From Schistosoma haematobium (Eukaryota; Platyhelminthes; Trematoda; Strigeidida; Schistosomatidae): a stretch of 64,000 bases of DNA. Location of the stretch: positions 5,834,152-5,898,151 of the forward strand of contig NC_067197.1 in the NCBI RefSeq assembly GCF_000699445.3, in the 5' to 3' direction. Position 1 is the first letter of the stretch; each line of letters begins with the position of its first letter. The notes under the pieces are model-generated. The model made no database searches, was not told where the DNA came from, and saw nothing but the letters and a program-made list of their open reading frames with translations. The translations under genes and the position numbers were made by a program. Below are positions 1 through 11,437 of the stretch, one piece after another.

Positions 1-381
1 CAACAAAAGATTAGTAAAGAAGATAATTTCAAAATTCCTTTGATAAAAACAACATAATGTGTGGTAGAACTTTCGGTAGATGAGTTATAGAACTATGTGT
101 TTCATTCAGGTAAAAAAAAATAATAAACGAGAAAGTTTTTGCTCTAAGAAGAAGTAGAAGAAAACAACAACAACAACAACAACGACAATACTGGTCGTGA
201 AAATGTTTGTGAAATTAACAATGATTCTGACAAGGATATTTACCGCTGTGATGTTTTCATTCACAAACAAGTGTGTTAAATTAAAAAAAATAATAATAAT
301 AACGGAAATGAATAAAAAATTAGGTAAAGTGAGATTATGTTGATTCAGTTTGTTTCAACTTGTTATTTAGAGAAAAGTTAG
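1..381. other. AT-rich sequence, no gene seen
   Basis: This stretch holds short A-rich and CAA-type simple repeats (near 165-182) and no convincing reading frame or recognised repeat. Confidence 0.5.
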
Positions 382-908
382 TACTTAATTACTTACTTGC
401 TTGCTTGCTTGTGTACTTACTTACTTACTTACTCACTCACTCACTCACTTACTCTGTCTTGTGCAATCCTTTCCAGCTCTTTCTAGTTTCTATTCATTCT
501 TTTCATATCTGCTTCCATTTTCCAACGTAATGTGTTCTTTGACCTTCCTCTTTTCCGCTTCCCTTCAAGATTCCAAGTTAGGGCTTACCTCGTGATGCAG
601 TTTGATAATTTCCGTAATGTATGTCCTATCCGCTTTCATCGTCTTTTGCTAATTTCCTCTTCAGCTGAAAGTTTGTTTGTTCTCTAACACAGTAGGCTAT
701 TGCTGATGGTATCAGGTCAGTGGACAGTATCTTACTTAGATAATTGTTTATAAATACTCGTACATCTTTGATGATGGTTGTGGTGGTTCTTCAAGTCTTA
801 GCTCCGTGCAGTTGAATTGTCTTAACATCCGTATTGAAGATTCTCACTTTGATATTGGTTATCAGACAGCTGTTTTGAATTCCATATATTCTTCAATTGT
901 AGGCAGGT
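382..908 (-). mobile_element. RTE-like LINE, 3' end fragment
   Basis: This is a 5'-truncated, decayed copy of a non-LTR retrotransposon whose 3' end points left. On the minus strand it matches the C-terminal region of the RTE copies near 13.6, 38.6 and 60 kb. It ends in a four-base tandem tail (TTAC, TTGC and CACT units at about 382-452 on the plus strand) instead of poly(A), as RTE elements do. Stops and frameshifts interrupt it, so it cannot make a protein. Confidence 0.75.
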
Positions 909-1383
909 GAGAGAAAAGATATAGTTGATAATAATTGAACTCATGCAATAAATATAATTACAAGATGTAAAATGGACCGTAAACATTTACGGCTAAAGAT
1001 TAAATGACAGTTAATCAATTTTTTTGTTTGTTTCAGAAGAAAGTGTTTTTTTATTCTCATTTTATGTTGTTCACAAGTTGAAATGACTTATAAGACGTAA
1101 ATATGATCCATGGTTACATAATACCTACAAAGAATAATTTATTATAAACAAGTTTGTTATATCCATATATTAAAACTACTAGTCTTATTATTCAATATTC
1201 ACTAGATATCTGGACATTTCACCAATGACTCCATAAAGATTTTGATTAATATGGATAAAATCATCTTAGATTGACGTTGAAAGATTCTTTACCTCTAACC
1301 TGTTCAAGTAGGCAATCAAAGTTGATTATTTTAAAAACAGATAGAGTTTACACATAAATTAAATATGTAAACATAATGAGATG
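909..1383. other. AT-rich unique-looking sequence
   Basis: I see no reading frame of substance, RNA gene or recognised repeat here. Confidence 0.45.
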
Positions 1384-1465
1384 ATGGAGAAGATTTGTAG
1401 CTCAGATGGATGATTTTGATGGAGTTTTGTTCCAGCTCAGAGAACAAAACTCCATCAAAAAACAT
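1384..1465. repeat. Foldback family G, short copy
   Basis: An imperfect inverted repeat built from GATGGAGTTTTGTTC and its complement GAACAAAACTCCATC, preceded by GATTTGTAGCTCAGATGG. The same arms occur near 9.0, 37.5, 51.7, 56.2 and 58.7 kb, so this is a dispersed element. The TAGCTCAGATGG stretch resembles a tRNA A box, but no B box is seen. Confidence 0.6.
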
Positions 1466-2114
1466 AAACATAATTTATCTTATGTTACCCAATTTTATTT
1501 GATGATTACGTTTAATTAATCAATTTAAAATGTAACCAATAGGTGGGATATTTTTTTTACATAAATCAAACCTTCAGTTCCCAGAAATGGTACATAAATG
1601 CCTTGGTAACCAGTACTAACCCAATATGAAACCTTGATCTAAGGGATCCCAGTAACTAGTTCTTACCACCTTAAAATAATAATAATAATATATATTATTA
1701 TTATCACCATAATTTTCTTTGAGTATTTCTAAGTGCTTCATACAAGTGTTTTCCTTCTAATTTTCAATTATTAGTTATGGAACTGTATTGTTTCGTCTAT
1801 CAGTTAATTTCCTTCCTTCATCAGGTTTCTTGGGATAATTGAATTTTTTCTCGATGTTATTTGATATAGAAAATCTTGCTTTATAAATGATGTTCCTTTT
1901 TGTGATAATTTCCATTATTACTGCGTGATATTTATTTCTAGGATAGCGGATATCTAACATTTCGTTTTAAAGAGATCAAATAATACAAACTGTTATCATA
2001 TTCGTTGTGATGACTTATAAAACCATAAGAAACCAAGTTTTTTCTTTACTTTAATAGATTTCGATACTTTTCAGAATAAACTATCACAAATGTGGAAATA
2101 TTACATGATACATA
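1466..2114. other. AT-rich sequence, no gene seen
   Basis: It holds a short (TAA)n/(TTA)n palindrome near 1675-1705. A 61-residue minus-strand frame at 1775-1960 has no recognisable features. Confidence 0.4.
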
Positions 2115-2186
2115 GTTACTTACGTCGGTTGCTGCCAGTGGAACATAGGCCACCGACCAGCATTCTTCAACCTATGTATTGGTTGT
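2115..2186 (-). mobile_element. RTE 3' end remnant
   Basis: A short piece carrying TTACTTACG followed by the conserved RTE 3' terminal words (GAACATAGGCCACCGACCAGC on the plus strand), matching the ends at 52.4 and 5.7 kb. It is too short to code. Confidence 0.65.
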
Positions 2187-3296
2187 ATACCTAAACAAAA
2201 ATATGATTTTTTAGCCGGTTATCCGTCTTGATTTTGAGGAATTTATGTAGTTCGAAATTACAATTAACTAGCCATCCGTTACTTCACCAATAAAAATAAC
2301 AGATCACATTAAAATATCAAGGTAGATCTTAATGAAATTCAACTGTATTTATCATAATGGTTTAATTAAAATTCCTTAAATGATGTAGTAAATGAAGAAA
2401 ATATATGCATTTACATAACATATGGAATGTGGCAAGACAGAAAAGTAAGTTAGTTTACATTACTTTCTTAGTAGAAAGAATATGAAATAGTTACAACTCT
2501 CCTGGTAATGAAATAGATTAAGATGTACGAGGATAGATACATTCCATGATCTCCAGTAGATATGTCAGTGTCTAGCATTTTATCATAATGATTCACTTTT
2601 AGATAGTTCATCAAAGACAAATTCTCATGTTTATTGAAACCTTGACTATTTGTAAGTTTAAACCCCGTCATGTGTACAGAAACAATTAGCCGTAACCTTG
2701 AATTTACCCTGATAATCTTCAAGTAATTCTATGACCTAGGATAACTCGACAATTTCTTATTCTTTCTATACGATTTAAAAATGTTTCGCTCCCCACTGGT
2801 ACTTTTTTTACTTGAACTTCCATTTAATTACCTTGTATTAATTTTCATATAAGATGCCCTGAGAGGTATATGTGTGATCAGATTGTTCGAAATGTATAGC
2901 GCAAACACATTACATTTTTCAGACCAACTCCGTCTTCTAATTATTTTATCAAAATTCATCAAGGGACAAAAATTTGGATCCATTCAACTTTACATTAGTT
3001 CATGTTAACTATAGAAATGAAATTAGACAGAATACTAAGAAGTTGAAACAACGATGATATCAATCAAGTGAAAAGATAAGTAGTTTAACATGAAGTAAAA
3101 AAACTTCACAGTGGATAGTGGTTCACTTTGAATTTTGACCAAGTTACGGAGTGAATACATTTGTGTAAATGAACTGGTTTCAGCTAACATCACCTTAGTT
3201 TTTAAACCATAAAATCTGACTAACTAATAAAACTTGATGAAAAATTCTTTATGAATCCACATGATTACGATTGGTATTCATTGACTTTATGAATCC
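2187..3296. other. AT-rich sequence without recognised genes
   Basis: No exon-like frame is convincing. A segment near 2860-2905 (TGTGTGATCAGATTGTTCG) recurs in diverged form near 26.74 kb, so an old dispersed repeat may lie here. Confidence 0.35.
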
Positions 3297-3347
3297 ATGA
3301 TATATTTCACTACAAAAAAGTTTCATCTTTTTATGTCAACTTTTTCC

Positions 3348-3468
3348 CATCATCATCATCCAAAGCATCATCATTATCATCATCATCATCATCATCCAAA
3401 GCATCATCATCATCATCCAAAGCATCATCATCATCATCCAAAGCATCATCATCATCATCATCACCATC
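3348..3468. repeat. CAT-rich minisatellite
   Basis: Runs of CAT broken by CCAAAG, with a period of about 21 bp. Read on the plus strand it gives a His-rich frame (3297-3521) of HHHHHPK-type units. The frame comes from the repeat and has no support as a gene. Confidence 0.75.
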
Positions 3469-3664
3469 CTGATCAGAACATTCTTTTCTTTACAGGGTAC
3501 CACTACAATATAATCAATTGAGTTAATCTCTTAATGAGTAATGAAGTGGAAAATTATACACATATACAACATTATAATAAGTAATCATGTGAAATAACTT
3601 TTTTTAACAAACAAAACAAAAAACAGATGCTTTTTAGGTACATTGTTTTCTAAATTCTTTTAAG

Positions 3665-3743
3665 TATTCCATAGTGGTCTAGTTTCAAGGGACTCATGAT
3701 CTCAACCTACTATAAAATATCCACAAAACACCCCCCTTCTAAT
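3665..3743 (+). mobile_element. SINE family B, 3' tail fragment
   Basis: It contains only the 3' part of family B: the GTGGTCTAG...CTCATGATCTCAAC tail ending in CCACAAAAC and a C-run. The tRNA-like head and ribozyme are missing, so this is a 5'-truncated copy. Confidence 0.6.
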
Positions 3744-4082
3744 ATTATAAATTTCTATTTTTTTTAATATTTGTTTCAAATTGTATCTAATAACTAGAAT
3801 GGTTACTTCCTGAATGACATATCAAGTAACAATGTTTATTTTACTTTTTTTTGTTAATAAGTGTATATAATACTGATTGAAATCAGTCATTTGTAAATAG
3901 TTTGAATAATTCTGTTTCATTTAATTTTGTTGTTGTTGTTGTTATTGACAGTTCCGGTGTTATACATTTAATACATGTTGAGTACTTCAACATGATCACA
4001 GAAAATTGACGTAATAGTGATAAATACTTTAAGTTGTATAGGAGATCTATGAAAACATACATGTATGTGATCAAAAATCCAA

Positions 4083-4166
4083 TGTCCTTTTCTTAATTTC
4101 TTCCTCAGCTAAAATTTGGTTTATTCTCTCCCATAGTAGGTTGTTGATGATAGTATTCAATAATAA
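4083..4166 (-). mobile_element. RTE internal remnant
   Basis: A short piece matching the RTE segment just upstream of the [11 protein letters not shown] region (TTCTCTCCCATAGTAGGTTGTTG on the plus strand, compare 39.36 kb). Both ends are lost. Confidence 0.55.
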
Positions 4167-4439
4167 CTACCATAGTTTTTACCCTAATTCAATACCAATC
4201 TATTTACTGAAATTACTTCTGTCTACAATGATTATGATTAATAAACTATTGATATGTTTAATATAAAATAAATAATTTGAGCATATTTTTATGATTGAAA
4301 ACCTTTATTTTCGAAAATGATATGATGACCTTGATCTAGGCCTGATCAATTAATAATGAAACGTAGTTTGACATATACTTTGTTCAATATTTTTAATTGG
4401 ATTTTATAACAAATCAGTAATAATAACTTATAATTTTGA

Positions 4440-4925
4440 TCAGAATGGGGTTTGTGGAGATTGTAGTAATTATAAAAGTTGAATTCATGAGTTGATGTAA
4501 GTTAGACCACCATTTACTTCTCAACAGTGCGCTTCCACGATCTCTCACGCGAACGGTTAACCTCTAGACTAATGAGCTGGCATCTAACGATGTTAATGTC
4601 TAGAGTTCATAGATCCATAAATAGCTGCGCAACCATCTATCCATTATCAAGATGATTTTATGGAGTTCTAGTGAGGAACCGTGACTAGTAGATTTTAATC
4701 CGTGTTGGATAGAGACAGGTATCTGCCTGAGACAAGGGATGAATGGTTGAGCAGCCATTTGTGGATCGATGGAAGCTAGACATTAAAACCATTGGATGCG
4801 AGCCCAATGGCTTTGAGGCTAAGCTTTCATGTGTAGGATCGTACACACGCACTGCTGAGGAGTAAATAGCGGCCTAGCTTACATTGACTCATGAATTCAA
4901 CTATTAAAATTTATAATCCATCCAA
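4440..4925. mobile_element. SINE family B, inverted pair
   Basis: A left arm on the minus strand (about 4443-4640) meets a right arm on the plus strand (about 4640-4920), so both 3' tails face outward. The left arm keeps the tRNA-like B-box region in decayed form and has lost most of its ribozyme. The right arm has a degenerate promoter and only the start of the ribozyme (CACTGCTGAGGAG), then jumps to the tail. Neither arm can form an active ribozyme. Confidence 0.6.
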
Positions 4926-5162
4926 GTTTAAATGTTGATAAAACTAACGAGAGTTCATTTATCATAAAGAATATTATGATAATAATGCTTAATTATTAAA
5001 AATACTGATCAATTATTAAGCATGATTGATTTGTTTTAGGCGTTGGTTCACTTTGATAATTTTAATTTTCTATTATCATATTTCTATAGAATGCAATTAT
5101 CTATCATTACTTCTTTTGTTTTATCCATAAAGCATACTTGATATAAATAGGAAATTTTATTA

Positions 5163-5475
5163 GTTGGGATCATGAGTCAATTCAAGTTATACAACCATGG
5201 AAAACCTGAAAGCACTTGACGGTGTTTCGTTCTATTGTGGAACTCCTCAACATTGCTCATTCACGATCTCACCTCTCGAGATTCAGACCCAACACCTATC
5301 GGTGTCACGTGCGAACGGTTAACCTCCAGACCAATGAGCCGGTATCCACAAGTGTTATTGTGTAACTTCAAATAATCTTCGAAATTAGGTCACCAGCTTG
5401 AACTTTACTGGTCATTGTTGCAATTGACCCATGATCTCGACTATTAAAAATACTATAATATCCACCAAATTTCTA
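5163..5475. mobile_element. SINE family B, mainly minus, with inverted tail
   Basis: The minus-strand arm has the tail, a ribozyme relic, a tRNA-like region with a damaged B box, and the CGGTATCC region. A short plus-strand tail (about 5425-5475) closes the right side, as in other inverted pairs. The ribozyme has TTGAGGAG instead of CTGAGGAG, so the essential C3 is lost. Stem II is a matched GTTC/GAAC pair, shared with two other copies. Confidence 0.6.
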
Positions 5476-5686
5476 ATAAATTGAAACGCAATAGTTAATC
5501 GCAGTTCTTACACATTCCACCAATGAGACTCACTGCAATCAAAATACAATTGAAATAATTTCTTTTATAAATACAAACTGTACATATGCAATGTTTATAT
5601 TCATTCAGATATATTTTTCAATTCATATATTTATACATTTCTGAAAAATAACATTTGAATGCCTCGAACAGCTTACCAATTTTGCA

Positions 5687-6357
5687 GTTACTTACTTATT
5701 TGCGCCTGTTACCTCCGATTGAGCATAGGCCGTTGACCAGCATTCTCCAACCCACTCTGTCATGGGCCTTATTTTCAGGTTCTATCCCATTGTTGTTCAC
5801 TCTTGTCATGTCTGTCTCCATTTCTCCAAGTAATGTGTTCTTTGGTCTTCCTCTTCTCCTCCCTCAGTTTCGAGGATTCCAAGTGAGAGCATGACTTGTG
5901 ACACAGTTCGGTGATTTCATCAATGTGTGTCCTATCCACTCCCAGAGCCTATTCCTGATTTATTACTCCGCTGGGATCTGGTTTGTTCTCTCCCACAGTT
6001 GGTTGTTGCTTATAGTGTCTGGCCAACGAATCTGAAGTATTTTGCGTAGACAACTGTTAATAAACACCTGTATTTTCTGGATGATGGCTTTCGTAGTTCT
6101 CCAGGTTTCTGCAACATACAGTAGAACTGTCTCGACATTTGTATTGAAAATCCTGACCCTGGTGTTGGTTGACAATTGCTTTGAGTTCCAGATGTTGTTC
6201 AGTTGTAAATATACTGCTCTCGCTTTGCCGATCCGCGCATTCGCATCTGCATCAGATCCACCATGTTCATCAATGATGCTGTCGAGATATGTAAAGGCTT
6301 TTACATCTTCCAAATCTTCTCCGTCAATTGTGATTGGGTTGGTGCATGCTGATATGC
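5687..6357 (-). mobile_element. RTE-like LINE, C-terminal fragment
   Basis: A 5'-truncated minus-strand copy with the tandem tail GTTACTTACTTATTT on its right-to-left 3' end. A 138-residue frame (5963-6379) shows the family's C-terminal signature words YLDSIIDEHGG, NTNVETVLLYVAETW and [12 protein letters not shown]. These follow the reverse transcriptase domain in RTE elements. The catalytic part is missing and the frame is broken downstream, so it is a relic. Confidence 0.8.
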
Positions 6358-6689
6358 AATTAGTTGCCTTTAATTCCACAGTAATGTGTATTCAAAGTGG
6401 AAATGTTTTGTAAATTTCGTAAATACACAGTATACCATTATTCATAACAAATAAACTGATATCTTTTGTATATAAACAATATGTAAATGTTAACTGCTTA
6501 TTATAAAATCATATGCAATTATTAATATACTGGTTGCGTAATGAACAAGAACATAGGAGGAGACAAGCAAATGTATTTTACCACAACATTATAGAATATA
6601 TTGTTAAAATCTAAGAACCATACAGTAAATACATCATTTGCAAAATCTATTCCTTGATTGTCTTAAATTTTTTTGTACCTTAGTTTCCA

Positions 6690-6806
6690 TACTAATCATT
6701 CCAGTACTTTTTCTCCTCTCTTCGATTTCCTCAATTTTCTTACGTCAGACATTCGACTTTGGATTGATGATATATACTACTTATATCTGTCGACATCAAT
6801 AGCACA
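6690..6806 (-). mobile_element. LTR-like family F, 5' end relic
   Basis: It contains the motif TATATACTACTTATATCTGTCGAC, which forms part of an imperfect palindrome also found near 24.0, 41.4 and 53.95 kb. The flanking ATTCGACTTTGGATT block aligns loosely with the other copies. It is truncated and decayed. Confidence 0.4.
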
Positions 6807-6859
6807 CGTCGCAATAATATTGTATTGGGAGATTATGCATTTAAGGATTATAGTTAATT

Positions 6860-7226
6860 TTCTGAAGTTCTAGTGGGAAGCAGTTACCAGTGGAGTTCAA
6901 CCAGGTTTGTTGTGAGATATCAGCTCACTGAAATCAATGGTGTTCAGTGGCGCAACTTCGTGGATTGATCGAAGTTAGACATTAATACCGTTGGATGCCG
7001 GCCAGCTCAGTGGTCTAATGTTTAAGAGCTCGCGCTCTAGACTGATACGTCCTGGGTTCAAATCTCTCGGGGGGTGCGGGATCATGAATGTGCACTGCTG
7101 AGGAGTCCCATACTAAAACGAAATGGCCTTCCAGTGCTTCCAGGTTTTCCATGATGGTCTAGCTTCAATTGACTCATGGTTTTAACCATTGAAATTACTA
7201 AAATCTCCAAAAAACCCCGTCTAATA
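6860..7226 (+). mobile_element. SINE family B, longest single copy, with TSD
   Basis: This is the best reference copy of family B in single orientation. In order it has a leader (GTTCTAGTGGGAAGCAG), a tRNA-like A-box region (CAGCTCAGTGGTCTAATG), a B box (GGGTTCAAATC), a hammerhead region (7092-7137) and the tail ending in CTCCAAAAAACCCC. A 10-bp direct repeat ATAGTTAATT flanks it (6850-6859 and 7227-7236), as expected for target-primed insertion. The ribozyme is damaged: stem II reads GTCC/AAAC and the cleavage triplet is TTC instead of GTC. It is about 367 bp long. Confidence 0.75.
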
Positions 7227-7236
7227 ATAGTTAATT

Positions 7237-7883
7237 ATTAATTACTGAACAAATTACCCAATTGTCATTCTGTTTTAATTCACTATTTTTGTTTAACTGT
7301 TTCTAATCATGAAATACATTCATGTCTATCATTGCTCCTAATGTTTAATGATTCCAGATAAATGGATTTCGATTGATCATTACTCCATGGTTTCAACTAC
7401 AGCTATAAAATGGTTATCTAAGGACAATTAGTTTCCACATTAATAATAAACATTTATCCCTAATGTGTAGCTTTAATTATTGATTATTCGTGAAAATAAC
7501 TAATTCAGGTACAGAAAACCATTGAAAATCAATAAAACATTGGACAACTCTTTCACTCTATTATGTAACATGCAAGCAGTAATTATCAACGGTTCAGTTG
7601 TTGATTGAACATAATATATTCAAACTTTACAGTAATCGTTTAAAACATGAACCGCTTAGTTGAAATCATCATTCCGTTTTCACTAGATTGTAATATCATA
7701 GCTGAGAATCTTCCTAAATAATGAGGTATTCGTGTCATAGCATCAACATAAACGGTGAGAGTAAGTATATCTAACTAAAAATAAAGTTTATGGTGTAAAT
7801 GACGAATAAAACACTTTCTATAAACTCTCTAATTTGCATTCAGTACTTAAGTACTTCATTTACTTAGATATTTCATTTATAAA
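7237..7883. other. AT-rich sequence, no gene seen
   Basis: Nothing recognisable beyond base composition. Confidence 0.4.
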
Positions 7884-8008
7884 TGGTTAGCGTTTTATTT
7901 AGCGAGCTAGATTTCTACAGGATGCGGTCGGTAACCCCATACCCAACCCTCTTCCTTTATTCGGGCTTGGGAGCGACAGTAGCCCCAGAGGAGCCTCCAG
8001 GCGGAGTT
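7884..8008 (+). mobile_element. Element D, 3' end fragment
   Basis: One of five copies sharing the same right end (...CAGGCGGAGTT) but starting at different points, as expected for a 5'-truncated retrotransposon. Conserved words are GCGAGCTAG, CCCATACCCAACCC and GGGCTTGGGA. I cannot name the parent LINE from this piece. Confidence 0.55.
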
Positions 8009-8625
8009 TCATTTATTAATAACCAATAATATTTCAATATTAATTTTACATGTTTTAAATAATATACCATACTTATAGTCAGCTGTTACACACGTTACAA
8101 TCACCAATATGCACTACGTCTAATACGTACTATCTGACTAATTGCATTTAACTGATAACAAACTCAGATTCAGAAATACATAACTCGTTATGACTAATTC
8201 AATTTATAAAGAAACAGTTTTTCTCATTGTTCATTATTATAAATAACACTGTGATCATTTGAACAGCATAACTTCTACATTGATGACTGCAGTGAATCAA
8301 TATGGATAACATAATTAATGAATTGAAATGTTTGAAAATCAAAACAAGTTCTTCGTTTAACACAATTTTCCCATCCATGTTTCTAGATTACTTTGATCAT
8401 ATCCCATAGATGTAAAACGATACAAAAACAAACAAACAATTATATACTTATTCCTTGGTAGACTACTAGAATTCTCATTCACTTAACAAATAGCATAATC
8501 ATGAGAGATGATCTAAGAATTAAACTAAATTATTTCGTATTGTTTTCCAGTAGAATTTAAGTATGAATAAATATTTTGTTTGAAATCTGGAAACAGTATT
8601 CTTTACTATTATATATTGTTACTTT
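8009..8625. other. AT-rich sequence, no gene seen
   Basis: No reading frame, RNA or repeat recognised. Confidence 0.4.
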
Positions 8626-8995
8626 GAATGTTCGGCGCTTTAACCGGGTTAGTAAACACGGAGAGTCCATCTAGGGGAGTTGAAAAACCCTGATTCCAAA
8701 CTAATGGTGCACATGGGCTCCAGTACCCTGAGAGAAAAAATGGCGTATGAACCAATTATTGGTCACCGAATACCATGGGACTGCATCTTCTTACGATGCT
8801 CCACTTCCTTGTGGATCAGACCTTTAGGTCAAAGGCTCCGAGTGTGGCCCCTTAAGAAAATCACCTGTTTCTGTCTGGGCAGCCGGACAGTATCACAGCC
8901 CTCACACAAATCAAATAAGATTTGTGTGACGCATATGTATTTGGTGCCACTTTATACCAGTATTTATGTGTTCAATTAAATAATAAATAAATAAT
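8626..8995 (+). mobile_element. Element E, LINE-like 3' end
   Basis: Matches the complements of 36.44-36.97 kb and 53.44-53.90 kb. Landmarks are TTCGGCGCTTTAAC, GGTGCACATGGGCTCC, GATCAGACCTTTAGGTC and the end TTTATGTG...AATAAATAAATAATG. The short A-rich tandem end and variable 5' boundaries suggest a non-LTR retrotransposon 3' untranslated region. A 99-residue frame across it has no domain. Confidence 0.6.
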
Positions 8996-9018
8996 GTCAC
9001 TTGGAACGATACAAGTAC

Positions 9019-9201
9019 TTTAGCGATTTTGATGGAGTTTTGTTCGCTGAGCTGAATGGTTTGATCATGGAGCTTTCATCGATCTTCTGATCGATATCAT
9101 CATCAAAAGAACAATGAAAGCTCCATGACCAAATCATTCAGCTCAAAGAACAAAAATCTATCAAAATCATCCACCTGAGCTACAAATCTTCTCGGTTCTA
9201 G
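9019..9201. repeat. Foldback family G, hairpin copy
   Basis: Two inverted arms of roughly 75-80 bp (GATTTTGATGGAGTTTTGTTC to GGAGCTTTCATCG, and the complement ending GAGCTACAAATCTTCTCG) enclose a short loop with GATCGATATCATCATC. Transcribed, it would form a long hairpin. Related copies lie near 37.5, 56.2 and 58.7 kb. Confidence 0.7.
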
Positions 9202-10060
9202 GGATTTATAAACCATTCCTAATTGATATCTTTTTTATATTTAATCTCAAAGAAAGTTACATATAAATAAATCTAGTTTCTAGTTCTGATAGAACTAAAT
9301 CAATCTAACTGCGATATATACCATCTATTTGGACTGATCTGTTCATGCAAGATTTTGATTTTCGAGGCAATATCAGTTAGCTGAGAATTGTAAACTGAGT
9401 TTGTTAACAAGTATCAACGATCACAAAAATTAGATCAAGTAAGACTTTATGTTGATTATCTCAAACCAATTGAAATCAATATTTTATATTTCTTTGCTAT
9501 ACGTTTTATATTATATGTCATGTGCGAAAGAGAGATTAATGCATGATAATTGCTGTGAAATATTTATGGACTATTATTATACACATTCTTATTGCATATT
9601 TAACGAGTAACTAGATTATATACACTCAAACTTTCGTTCGACCTACTGTTATACGACTTACCATTAATTACAGTATCCCACACTCACAGACACTGTTTTC
9701 TCGACCTTGTACAATCAATATTTTACATTTTATGATTTGGACAATCTGGTTTTCTTGTATATGAACCACGTATGTCTGAAAAATACGATTCATACAGCGT
9801 GATCTAGGAGCAAAATCACTATCCAGAGGACTAATAAGCGATCAAAATAGACACCAAACTGTTCATATTGTTTAATGCATCATTGGTTTAGCACAAGGAC
9901 AAGGTCATATAAGTTGACAATTTTGTCATGTGATAATTGAGAGGACCATATAATTCATAATATCATAAAAAGGAATTATTCTGTTCTTCTTCTTGTAAAT
10001 TATATTCCATAAATAAAATTATCAACTGGTTATAAATTAAGTTGGTTATCAAGCCAACAT
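9202..10060. other. AT-rich sequence, no gene seen
   Basis: No supported feature. Confidence 0.4.
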
Positions 10061-10063
10061 ACA

Positions 10064-10162
10064 TACACACATACACACACACACACCTTAACAATGTTTT
10101 ACAACCTAATTACGATCATCATGATTATTCACAAGTATAGTGAGTATATAAAAAAATAAATC

Positions 10163-10198
<36 letters not shown>
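10064..10198. repeat. (AC)n and (AAT)n microsatellites
   Basis: A short CA-type run (about 10064-10086) and an AAT/TAA run (about 10160-10197), with AT-rich sequence between them. Confidence 0.85.
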
Positions 10199-10383
10199 GT
10201 AACCTCTTTTTCACATAGAAATAGGAAATAATCCAATTTCCAACAGAATAATAATTGTACTTCATACAAATTATCCCAAAATACTTTTGAATTAAACAAT
10301 AAAAACTTTTGTTTTCCTTTCATTGAATTTGTCTATTCATTGTAATAACATATGATTCTAAAGTCTGGGATTATTACCATTAA

Positions 10384-10424
10384 TACTACTATTATTATTG
10401 TCATTATTATTAGTAGTAGTATTG

Positions 10425-10487
<63 letters not shown>

Positions 10488-10541
10488 ATAGTAGTAGTAG
10501 TAGTAGTAATAGTAGTAGTAGTAGTAGTAGTAGTAGTAGCA
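10384..10541. repeat. (TAG)n microsatellite, about 150 bp
   Basis: A long GTA/TAG trinucleotide tract with a few interruptions. It produces artefactual poly-Ser (plus) and poly-Leu (minus) frames. Confidence 0.95.
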
Positions 10542-11000
10542 ATGGTTATAATATTATATGGATAAAAATAGAAATTTTTGTAAACATTAAAAATTCATTT
10601 ACTCAAGTGAAACATTTATCTACCGTAACCATCACCACCACTATCACCGCCACCCCCTTTTCCAGAAATACAAATAGGAGGTGAAGCAAAGAACAAAAAA
10701 ATAGATGAAAAGTTCCCTAAAGGAATAATTTAACAAAATTTTTAACAAAACTGTATCCTATGACTACACAGAAACTGTATATTACTATCGAACCCAGTTT
10801 CTCTCTGTTAATTGTTACTGTTTTTTTTCATTTTTTCACAAGTGAAACTAAATAAAATTTTAAAAAGTTTTTTTTTCCTGAAAATAATGACTAATGTGAC
10901 TTGGAAACAGATTTTTTCCCATATAAAAAGAATTTATATTCTATTATGGTCACTACAAATTACTTGTTGATATATTAAACAGAATTAAACTTACAAGCTG

Positions 11001-11384
11001 AAACGCGCGTCCTGGATTCCACTGATAGCCACTATCCATCTTTGCTTATAATGCTTGTAAATTAAGGCAATATCGAGGCATACACACAGTATGCACATAT
11101 GCCAATAACAGACTGATCAGTTTCAGTCCTAAAACATCAATGGGAAGATTCAAGTAAAACAATATCAAGTGAATTAAACTTCACCCCATTGCACAAGCAA
11201 GTGGCTATCAGGACTCAGTAGCTAAGTGGATAACGCGACGGCGTTTGAAGTAAACAGTACTGAGTTCGAGTCTCAAAGTGAACATCAACTCTGAGATGCA
11301 GGTACATCCAGCTGATGAGTCCCAAACAGGACGAAACGCGCGTCCTGGATTCCACTGCTAGCCACTATCCATCTTTACTTATTT
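11001..11384 (+). mobile_element. Sm-alpha-like SINE (family A), recent insertion with TSD
   Basis: The element starts inside a ribozyme (AAACGCGCGTCCTGG), runs through the whole Sm-alpha unit (tRNA-like A box TAGCTAAGTGGATAACG, B box GAGTTCGAGTC) and ends after a complete ribozyme with CACTATCCATC. Flanking direct repeats CAAGCTG (10994-11000 and 11385-11391) mark the insertion. It differs from 16251-16629 by one base in 379. Family knowledge: Sm-alpha RNAs self-cleave to monomers of about 335 nt. Confidence 0.85.
11306..11350 (+). ncRNA. Hammerhead ribozyme (family A), intact core
   Basis: Type I hammerhead. Stem I is ATCCAG paired with CTGGAT, the core is CTGATGAG, stem II is GTCC/GGAC and the second core strand is GAAAC. 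A very short stem III is closed by AC/GT around a GCGC loop. Cleavage is expected after GTC at 11342-11344. All core positions I can check are present. Confidence 0.88.
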
Positions 11385-11437
11385 CAAGCTGATTGTTTAG
11401 AATAATGAATAATATTACTTGTTGCTGTGTGTTTGAA

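Noticed and set aside
3348..3468. CRISPR-like array
   Set aside because: The repeat is a simple CAT tract with no distinct spacers, and the genome is animal.
3297..3521. His-rich 74-residue frame as a metal-binding protein
   Set aside because: The frame is wholly explained by a CAT-rich minisatellite, with no conserved flanks or start context.
6042..6413. Frames on the strand opposite the RTE copies
   Set aside because: They run antisense to decayed RTE sequence, and similar antisense frames recur in every RTE copy.
10333..10684. Poly-Leu and poly-Ser reading frames
   Set aside because: They are translations of the (TAG)n microsatellite on the two strands.
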